64,000 nucleotides of DNA from Nymphaea colorata (lineage: Eukaryota > Streptophyta > Magnoliopsida > Nymphaeales > Nymphaeaceae): positions 37,253,115 to 37,317,114 of the forward strand of contig NC_045138.2 in NCBI RefSeq assembly GCF_008831285.2, read 5' to 3'. Numbering within the stretch: the stretch's first letter is position 1; the number at the start of each line of letters is the position of its first letter. Position numbers and translations under genes: made by a program. Below the pieces are notes generated by a model. That model did not search any database. It worked only from the letters and a program-made list of their open reading frames with translations, and had not been told where the DNA came from. Shown one piece after another: positions 46,319 to 55,640 of the stretch.

Positions 46319-46412
46319 TTGACCTCTCAAGAACTCGTGAACTTGTTGATTTCAAGCTGCAGTTTCACAATTCCTTTGAGATTCTTTCCTTCCTTTTCCT
46401 TGCACTAGAGCG

Positions 46413-48762
46413 ATGGAAGAGAAGATGAATGTCCAAGAGCAGGGGACTATGGAGCAGGCATCACAAGCCCACCTTCAGAACCTTTTCAACTCCTACATGA
46501 AATCCTACTCAGTCAAGGCCGCCCTCGAGCTCGGCATAGCAGACGTCATCCACAGCCATGGCCAGCCCCTCACCGCCCCTCAGTTGGCCGCCAAGATCCC
46601 CATCAGCTCCTCCGTCGACGTCTCGCGCCTCGATCGCCTGATGCGCTTGCTGGTGCACACCGGCGTGTTCGCCGAGGAGAAAAGTCTGGCCGGTGAAGAA
46701 GGGGAGGAAGTTTTGTATGGATTGACGCCAGTGTCTAAACTGATGCTAAGGGACAGCCCGGTTAGTATGTCGCCGCTTGTAATGCTGGGCGTCCATCCCT
46801 TGTTTGTCTCTGCGTGGGACAATTTGGCAGCTTGGTTCCGATCAACGGAGGGTTACCCTACAGCCTTTGAGGCGAAGCACGGGGAACCATTGTGGATCAA
46901 GGCGAGCCACGATCCTGCGCTTAACAAGCTATTCAATGAGTCCATGTCTAGCCTTTCCAAACTGCTTATGGGTAGCATGGTTGAAAGGTGTGGCGAAGTG
47001 TTCAAGGGTGTGAGCTCGCTTGTGGATGTTGGGGGCGGGGATGGCACCGTGGCTGGGCTCATAGCCGATGCCTTCCCGCACATCAAGTGCATGCTGTTGG
47101 ACTTACCTCACGTTGTCGCTTCATCATCACTGCAAATACCTAACGTTGTCGCCATTGGAGGTGATATGTTCGAGTCTGTACCACCAGCTGATGCAGTCCT
47201 TCTCAAGGTAATATAGATTTATTTGCACACCAGTTCACTTGTTGAATCTTTTTGAAGGCCAACCCCAAATACTGATCTTCAGGCGTCCTTCAACGTATTT
47301 ATCTCAGTCGAGGTGTTCGATAATCTTGAACTCACGATTTGAGAAGGTCACCCAGCTAGTTGATCGCATATGTGTTGTGCATTCAAACTACTTGCCCCCA
47401 ATAATAATAGTTCTTTTTAAGAATTAATGGTGGTCATAACTTCCTTAAGTTTGATTTAGACATCTGAAGAAATGCAGTCCTCCTCAAGGTAATATGGATC
47501 AGCACACCAGTTCACTTGTTGAATCCTTCTGAAGGCCAAACCCCAAATACTGAGCTTCAGGCGTCCTTCAACTTGTTTATCTCAGTATGCCCACGAGGTG
47601 TTCGATAATCTAGAACTCACGATTTGAGAAGGTCACCTAGCTAGTTGATCGCATGTGTGTTGTGCATTAAAACTACTTAGTCCCAATAATAATTGTTCAT
47701 TTAAGAATTAATGGTGGTCATAATTTCCTTGAGTTTGATTTAGACATCTGAAATTTGAAGATTTTTTCTCTGCGACACTTTCCAAGGCTCTTCAGCAGTT
47801 GGATGTCAAAGAAATGCTCAAAAGTTGCTCCATCTCCGAAATTTCGAAATAATCTGAAATCACTTTATTTCGAAGCTCCATAAATTGAATTGGATTGTTT
47901 GTTTTTTTTTTTTTCAAACATATATGTTTGGCCCATCCAAGCTCGTCCTTGAAATAAGAAAACAAAATTTTAGCCACACACAGAGATGCAGAGGGTGAGG
48001 GAGGATTCCAATCTGTAGGAAATGGCAGACATTAAGTATGTTGTTTGGTAGCTACCAGTGACAGGAAGCGTTGTTTAAGTAGAAGCTTGCTCAAAAGTTA
48101 CTCCATCTCCACAATAATCTAAAATTACTTTATTTCGAAGCTCCATAAAATTGAATTGGATATGATCAAATTTCTATGATTTTTTTCAACATATATGTTT
48201 GGCCCATCCAAGTTCGTCCCTGAAATAAGAATAAAAAAAATTTAGCCACACACACGGATGGAGAGGGAGAGGGAGTATTCCAATCTGTAGGAAATGGCAG
48301 ACATTGAGTATGTTGCTTGGTAGCTACCAGTGACAGGAAGCATTGTTTAAGTAGAAGTTTGCTTGCCGAGGCGCAACAGAAGATAGGAAAACCTTTTTAC
48401 AGAAGAAAAGAATGCACCCTTCATTTTGATTGTCTGAGTATGATGTCCCTATTATTTTCTGTTTGAAGGCTATTATGCATAATTGGGATGACGACAATTG
48501 CGTGAGGATATTGACACGGTGCAAGGAGGCGATCCCAAATCCAGGAGGAAAGGTCCTCATTGTGGACATAGTAAGCAAGAAATGGGCTGATCAAGTGTTT
48601 AATGAAATGCAACTGATCCATGATCTCATTATGATGGTATTCTTCGAGGGCAAGGAGCGCAATGAAGAGGACTGGAAGAAGCTGATTATTGATGCTAGCT
48701 TCTCCAGCTACAAAATAGTGACCACCGTGGGCGTGTACTCTCTAATAGAGATCTTCCCTTAA
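46413..48762 (+). CDS. OMT5, class II SAM-dependent O-methyltransferase
   Basis: Exon 1 46413-47207 (265 codons), exon 2 48469-48762 (97 codons plus stop); 362 residues, phase-0 intron of 1,261 bp (CTCAAG/GTAATA, GTTTGAAG/GCT). Starts MEEKMNVQEQG. SAM motif VDVGGGDGT starts at residue 204; LLDLPHVV follows. The catalytic segment is IMHNWDDDNC, His about 269 followed by Asn as in OMT4. A conserved Gly in the DAGF/EAGF motif near the C-terminus is Ser (DASF). About 91 per cent identical to OMT4 by eye. No internal stops. The intron carries two tandem duplications, one bringing a second copy of the exon 1 end and donor. Regulation may differ from OMT4 because of the upstream LTR. Confidence 0.92.
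47191..47750. repeat. 281-bp tandem duplication at the exon 1/intron border of OMT5
   Basis: The block from 'atgcagtccttctcaaggtaat' (47191) is repeated from 47472 ('atgcagtcctcctcaaggtaat') to about 47750. The second copy holds the last 17 or so bases of exon 1 and a complete second donor site (near 47488) inside the intron. OMT4 has one copy only. Confidence 0.85.
47816..48363. repeat. 273-bp tandem duplication inside the OMT5 intron
   Basis: 'gctcaaaagttgctccatct' at 47816 recurs at 48089, and both copies run through 'ccaatctgtaggaaatggcag' and 'gctaccagtgacaggaagc'. OMT4 has a single copy. Confidence 0.85.
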
Positions 48763-49388
48763 TTGGGAGTTCAGATCAGCTCACTGTGTTGTTGTTTGTG
48801 TTGTAGCTTGTTAATTTGGAACACCTCAATGGCCTCATTTCCAGGCCCAATAGCTTTAGCCTTTGGCTTGGAACAAACATTGAATAATTTCAATCGACTT
48901 GGTAAACCCACCAAGACATTAATAATACTTTGCTTTTCATTTGTTCTACCTTGCTGTAGTGGCCACACTTCACTTACCCGGTGGCTTCCCTTATCCTCTT
49001 GCTTGCCCATCTTACACAATTTCATTTGGTGGATTAAAAGCAGAAACTGGTGACTCGATGTTTGACATCACATTGCTTTTCTTCTTGAATAAGACGGGAC
49101 TAAGTATTTGCCACAATGGGTGTGAGTTCCACAAGCAATACAATATTTGGGTTCTAACATGCATGGTTATAACAATCATGTAAGCCCAATAAAAATTTGC
49201 ACTATTTAATTTTGTTGTTGGAGCTCAAATTCAGCTTTAATGAACTTGGTGGCGACGTGAGGTGGGAATGCTAGCTCTTTCCATGACCCTTTAACTTGTT
49301 ACAGCAATAGAAGATATTGAATTTGTTTTAATTAGAATATTGAAGGGGCATAGGATTGAGTGTACCACTCCCTCAACTCTGCTTAAAC
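48763..49388. other. OMT5 3' flank
   Basis: To about 49230 this matches the OMT4 3' flank (34077-34535), including AATAAA near 49188. Beyond it the sequence is unique-looking up to the psiOMT6 exon 1 remnant. No separate gene. Confidence 0.65.
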
Positions 49389-50417
49389 TTCTTCGGCAGC
49401 CACCTCCACCTAATGTAGTCGCCATTGGGGGTGACATGTTAAGAGTCATTGCCACCAGCCGGTCTAGTCCTTCTCAAGGTAACATGCACTTGCTCAGCAG
49501 CTAGTTCAGTTGTTGGAATCTTAATTTTGAAGGTGAATTCCAAGTACTGAGTTTCAGACTGACTTAAACTCCGGGCTTTCAAGCCAAATCTGCTGACGGA
49601 ACGCATAAACACTTTTTTCGTTTTAAGTATTTTGTTAAATTTTATTTTCAAATGAGCAGGAGTAGTATTTTATCATATCTCTCAGTTGAGATTCAAAGCT
49701 CCTACCCTTCCTCCATCTCTTAAGATACTAAGTTTGCTTTTTCAGAGTGGTGCTTTTTTTACAGCACAACAAATTGACATCGCGAGAGCTTGAAACGATG
49801 ACTGACCACCTACTAATTGGTCAGTTAAGCTAAACCCCTTGGGAATCCTTTTTTATTTAATTTTATTTGATTTTGTGCATTTTATTTGGTTTGAGAATAT
49901 CATCTAGTTGATAGGATATTACGCATTGAAAACTGTATGCTCCAATTAACAATAATTTAATATAAAGATGAGTTTTTCAAAAGACTTTAAGACCAGTTGT
50001 CTTCATTTCCTTACTTAAATTTCGATTTGGAAAGCGGAAGTCGGAAATTGTTTAACAGATGACTGTTGTACTCTTTGTTAAAGTGTGATTTTTTTTGTTT
50101 TTTTTTTTTTTTTTGTATAATTCTGTTTCAACTGTTACTTGTTTGAAGAGATTATGCATAAATGGGATGACATGGTGCGTAAAGATACCGAGACGGAGCA
50201 AGGAGGCCATATATCCCAAAACCTGGAGGCTGGACATAATGAGCAAGAAAAGGATTGATCAAGCGTTCTGTGAAATGCAACTGATCCTTGATCACATTAT
50301 GATGGTATTCTTCAGCGGAAAGGAACACAATGAATAGGAATGGAAGAAGTTGTTTATGAATGCTGGCTTCTCCGGCTGTAAAATACATACCAACACGGGC
50401 GTCCACTCTCTTATAGA
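49389..50417 (+). pseudogene. psiOMT6, broken O-methyltransferase copy
   Basis: Only the last 90 bp or so of exon 1 (49389-49478: PNVVAIGGDM, then a one-base insertion that shifts the frame) and most of exon 2 (50149-50417) remain, with an intron of about 670 bp and recognisable splice borders (TCTCAAG/GTAACA; TTGAAG). Exon 2 starts MHKWDD (Asp replaced by Lys after the catalytic His), has small deletions that lose the GGKVLIVDIV strand, a TAG inside the KEHNE-EW segment (50334-50336), and runs out before the terminal FP. The N-terminal three-quarters of the gene is missing. Non-functional. Confidence 0.9.
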
Positions 50418-50764
50418 TCAGGGGCAATCAAAGGCCTTATAAGAGAATCTATAAAGAAAGATTCAATTAATTATGGCGGTCATCTGTTATTACAAGCAAT
50501 AGGAGGAAGAAATGCACTCTGAAAGAATAAAATACTGCTTTATAAAGGTGGCTGAGAATTCCACAACATACAAACATCCTATTCCTTCCCCTAAAAACAA
50601 ACAAACAGATAGAAACAGAATTTCGGAACAGAAAACAGTAATCAAATTGAAGATTAGGTTGGCATCATACCAGAGAAAAGTATAACCAATTGCTTTTAAA
50701 AACATCTAACTGAATGGATGCTTCACAAACAATTCAACGAATGAAATGAATCTAATCATGCAAT
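50418..50764. other. Intergenic, no gene seen
   Basis: AT-rich unique-looking sequence; it could be 3' UTR of the coding-like fragment on the minus strand that ends at 50765. Confidence 0.4.
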
Positions 50765-50995
50765 TTAAGCAAGATGTTTTGCGTCCTCGGCTATCGGATT
50801 AAGGTCAGCACCTATCCTCTCACTGAAATGTTGGGAAATCACTCTGAGCCAAGAGACTTTGTCACTTGCCCACTTAAGGCAGGCCATTCTCCCAGCCCCT
50901 CTCCTCCTAACTTGCCTCCACAAAGATTGAACGCTGCAAGGATTGGAACCAGCAATTGACTGCCTACTAGTTGTGCCATGCCCTCCATCTTTCAT
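50765..50995 (-). pseudogene. Coding-like fragment, unrecognised (minus strand)
   Basis: A 76-codon frame from an ATG at 50995, and open further upstream (EEDQQSQKFF before the Met) to an acceptor-like 'gatgatag'. It contains SIAGSNPCSVQSLWRQVRRR, GRMACLKWASDKVSWLRVIS and IGADLNPIAEDAKHLA, then a stop. The composition is protein-like and the context looks like a terminal exon, but I do not recognise the family. Given the neighbouring gene fragments it is probably another relocated exon; it could also be the last exon of a small gene whose other exons I cannot see. Confidence 0.35.
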
Positions 50996-53900
50996 AAAAA
51001 ATTTCTGGCTCTGCTGATCCTCTTCACAGCTTGTCTATCATCTGTATATGGCGATCAATTCGCCAATCAAGTCAAACCAACAGAACATTTTCTCTTAATC
51101 AAATCACCATTTGTTTGTTGGATTAAACATCTAATATCGCGAGGGTTGCTACCATAATGACGATGATATATTAGCACCTAGATAAGGGCTCATGTTGCTG
51201 CGTCATTAGTAAGGCGAAGCATGTGATGATGTTGATCGTTGATCCTCTCTCTTCTCACGAGATGTTCAATTGGGGACAATAAAACAACTTCAGGATTCTC
51301 AAAGCCAGGCCAGGACCTTCGGGCGTCTTTTCCATGCATTGGGTTGTTAGTGTTACTTTGAATCCCAAACAGTTCGACTCAATTATTTGCCATTTCCATA
51401 TTATGATTACAAGAGAAAACATAAAAACCATTTTCCTTTTGTGGAATTCGTCTGCAGCCATACTTTACTTTCAAGAACAAAGTACCATTATAAAAGTATC
51501 TTACTTTTAAGATAACCAGCATAAATTAAGGTTGGGCATCGGATTGAATACCCGTTACCCAGCAGCCCAACTCGGGCCTACGGTTAGGCTCAACAAAAAG
51601 GCATCGGGATAGCCTGGTAACTAGGGTGGGTCCGATTAAGGCCTGTTCTGATTGATAAGATTTTTTTAATATATATTTTATTATTTTTTATATATAGTTA
51701 TAATATTTTATTATGATTAATTATATTTATATATCATTTTAAATTAGAATATATATATTTTAATTTAATCAGGCCGAGCTTGAGCTCGAATTTTAGATGT
51801 CAAGCCGAGCATGGGTTTTAGGTGTCTGGCCAACCCGAACTCGACTCCTCATCCTGTTGGGCCGGGCCTGATGCCTAGGCTTAGCGTAAACCAATTATTG
51901 TAGTCTTATTGCTTAGGCTTTGCATAAACCAATTATTGTAGTTGGTAGAAGCCTGTCCGCGAACGGAGACACATTATTTATTCATTTTCAAATTAGTTCA
52001 TGTAAATTAATTTTACATTAGTGCCCCTCCACCACAAATTTCTCACTCTGCTGCTATAGCTTGCAGCAAGGCGTGGGTTGTAAAGGGTATTGAAATGATT
52101 ACTTGGGACCAAATTGCAACAGTCTTTTTTCTTTAGCGATGAAAGTAAGTTTCAACCCCTCAGCATTACAAGTGTAATGACAACATCAAAAGAAATAACA
52201 AAATGACAAGATCTAAATCTGATTCATAGCCTTTAACTTGATACTTGTTACTTTGATTTCTCTTATCACCTGCTACACTATTTGCGATATCATCAATTCA
52301 ACCACTTACTTGCGAAACGATTTTCCTATAATGCTGTAACATTCGCAACAAAGTGTCTAACTAGTTTGAAGGAGTTTAAATATAAATGATTAAGGTAAGT
52401 AATGTTTATGATTGCAATTCAGTTTTTGGTTTATCGTCTCATTGAGATAGATAAATATATTTGAAGTCAACTTGGGATCAAATTTGATAAAATGTTCAAA
52501 AGCGCCAAAAAACCAGATTGATCCCACTTGCAGTTTGTCGATGCTCACTCTTACCATTTTTATGGCTCATCTCTCAGAATGTGTTTTGGGTCTTTGGATT
52601 TTTCTCATTTTCTTTTGAAGATTTTACAAAAAACATGCAATGTTTTAGTGGGATAACAGACGCATGTTTAAATTTTGATTCTTCTTATTTAAATGCCTAT
52701 AGTATTTTATATAGGAAACAAGTAGTTGAATGAAAATAATTCAAACTCAGGTGTGTTTTTGTTATATTATAAATTGAAAAAAGTTTGTTTTCTTTCTTCC
52801 AAATTCATTTAATGTGTAGCAAAAGAGGCGTCCTTTCATGAACAACGTACAATTGTTAGAGGAACGACCAAAATGCCCTTGTTTTTAAAAAAGGAAAACT
52901 CTCCTCTCGGGATGTCAATTATAAATCTGGTTTAAAAGAGATATCCGACCGAACCGCATAAAAGAAATGTGATATGCAAAAAAATTGATATATGTAAGAA
53001 CCCGGATCAGATTTTATAAAAGAAACGGCATCTGATTGGACTTAGATTCAGATTTAAGTAAATATTTACAGGATTCATGCTCTTATTCATGTCAGATATA
53101 ATTTAAAAAATATAATCCTATACTCAATATCTACAATATGGTTTGGATTGGGTTGGAAAATCAGATTTGGATTTAGATGTTAATATAAAAATCAGACTCA
53201 GCATATGAATTCGGATTCCTGATTCAGATATGGTATAGATTTTTTTTTTTTCATCTGAATTTGAATATGAATATATAGATATCTCAGAAAATGTATATGA
53301 TAAAGTCTGTATCTGATTTGAATATAATCAGTTGACATCCTCACTCTCCTCCCAAAGCAAAAATAAATTGATTTTTTTATATAAAATACCCAAAATACCC
53401 TCACACGGAACATGAGGGTGGTCATTTTGTACATCTTTTTGGTTAAAAAATATAAGTTATGTTTGATTACCTCTAGTTTATTTTGATTTTAAATCTTCAT
53501 GAATTGAGATCCATGAACTTAAATCTAATTTAAGATCCTTAATTCGACAAGTTTTGGGTTTTCACGTCGTTTTTTTTGCAATACAACAGCCAATATCGTA
53601 TTTGTAAACCCAAATTCAGAAGTAATCAAACTCGCTCCTGAAATTTTTTATGTTATCTTTGAGAAAGGAACAAATTTACACTTTTTCTAGAAGAACAAAA
53701 GCCATATGTTCTTCAAGATCCAATCCACTTGCAACCTTATCCTCTGCTTTATTTCTTCCGAAGCTTGCGCAAATTTTCTAGCTCTATTATGAAGCCCACA
53801 CAAGGTTTACTTTTCACAAGATAGACCTTTAAATGGTCCTCACAAGAAAACAAGGATTAATAAATGTGCATGCTGAATATGTTGACGGTTGATAATTAAA

Positions 53901-54840
53901 GAAACTTGTGTATGTATAATATATATACACTCCAAAATATCATGTTATGAGAAAAATGTTATAAAAGTCTGTTTAAAAACTGCATCAATGCTTATTGGAA
54001 ACACGCTTTAAAGTGTGCACTGATTAAATCGTACTTGGGATTTGCTAGATCCCAGCATCTCATATGACTTTGAATTCATAGCAATATAATTTTGAATATC
54101 CCTTATGAAACTTCTCGTGAGTTGGTATGAGTAGCGGCCGACACCAGCCCACATGTATCTCCGCCATTGAGAGCTTTCCTTTGCCTATCAAACTCTAAGA
54201 TCCAAGGTGCTCTGGATCTTAAATTGGATCTTAAATCCACCTCGGATCTAAGATCCAAGGTAAACAAACGTGTCCAAAGAAAATTATCGTATTTTTTGTG
54301 GCATACAAACAGACACCAAGCCTGATCACTGGTCTGCCAGTTTGGGGGTCACGTTCGAAACTTTTTCTACGTCACCTACGTGTTACTAACCTTTTAATAA
54401 AATTAGCAAAAAGCATTCTAGATATCGAAAGCTCAAAAAGCAGGCATTTAGTTTTTTTTTTTTTTTTGGAAATTCACATAATTCTTTCCTCAAATACAAA
54501 TGCCTTTAATGAATGAATTTATGAATGCCTGTGCAAATTAAAGGGTTCTAATGATTTTTGTAATTTGTAAAAGCAAGCATTTTTTTTTCAACTCCCTATT
54601 ATATTATGTATGCATAATCTAGTGTCAAAAAGAAGAGGCAAATTTTAGGGTTTGATAGTTTCAAATCCCTTTTATGTAGGAAAATGAGAATTTGAAATTC
54701 ACAATGTATGGCCAAAATATTGTGTTTGATGTCTAGATTGGGTTGGACTTCAAATCTTTGGATTTAAGATCGTCAGTCATTTCAGATCACCTCTAATATG
54801 AGTGCCCATTAAGAATTCGAAAAAGTTGTATTTGAAGGCA

Positions 54841-54872
<32 letters not shown>

Positions 54873-55640
54873 CTAATTTAACTACTATTTGTATCGATTG
54901 AGGCCGATTTCGATGGGTTAGACGGTTGACACTGGAATCAATGCTCCAACTAATCACCAGAGAGGTCTTTTCATCTTTTTATAGTTTTTGATTTTCATTT
55001 TTGCTCTTATAGATGAGAGTTTTTTGGCTTACTATTAAGATGTTTTTTTTTTTTTATCATTCATAGCTGCTAACACAGTATCACATTAAAAACTTAATAA
55101 TACCTAATCTACTTTGAGACAACTCATGCATTGACCACACTATTTCATGTAACTTTACTGAAATAATTTTTCTCATAGCAGTGATAATCCCCTTCCATGT
55201 ACATCTTCAACTTTACATTATACACTAACATCTATGACTAACTATTTTATAAATATCTTAATTATCGGTCTGTTGTCGTATCATAGGTACGTGTCCTTGT
55301 GATGATTTCGTTCAAGGGACACGGACAACATTATGTGCAGCTAGTTTTCCAAACGGGTGGTTGCTATCCGCCGCACGAAACAAAAGTTGGCGCTTTTTTT
55401 GAAATAATTCAAATTTGAGCCCCCTTTTGAAATACTTTAAAATGTTAAGCTCGAATTTGGAAAGAAGAAATTCGAGATTCACCATCGATCTCCCCAGACC
55501 GCCTATTCATCACGTATTAAATCCAAATTTAAAACTCCAAAAAGGATTTTTGAAAGAAAAAAAAAAAAACTGGAAAAACCTACTTGAATAAGGAACCAAC
55601 GGAACTCGGAGGAGGGCCACCGGATGTCTGTCTATTTCCG
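50996..55640. other. Intergenic region before the DnaJ-TPR gene
   Basis: No gene recognised. Contains repeat R3 (51525-51900), a degraded 'gattcggattcagatatgg' repeat (52920-53340, related to R1-like words), a repeat end near 54125-54170, poly-T tracts (54450, 55046) and a TA run at 54838-54868. The last roughly 150 bp before 55641 is the likely promoter/5' UTR of the DnaJ-TPR gene; an overlapping ATG at 55624 in another frame could act as an upstream start. Confidence 0.5.
51525..51900. repeat. Dispersed AT-rich repeat R3, long copy
   Basis: GC-rich ends with 'gggcatcgg', 'aggccgagc' and 'gggccgggcctgatgcc' enclose an AT-only core (about 51655-51765). Related to the piece in the OMT3 intron and to 6235-6345. 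Confidence 0.55.
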
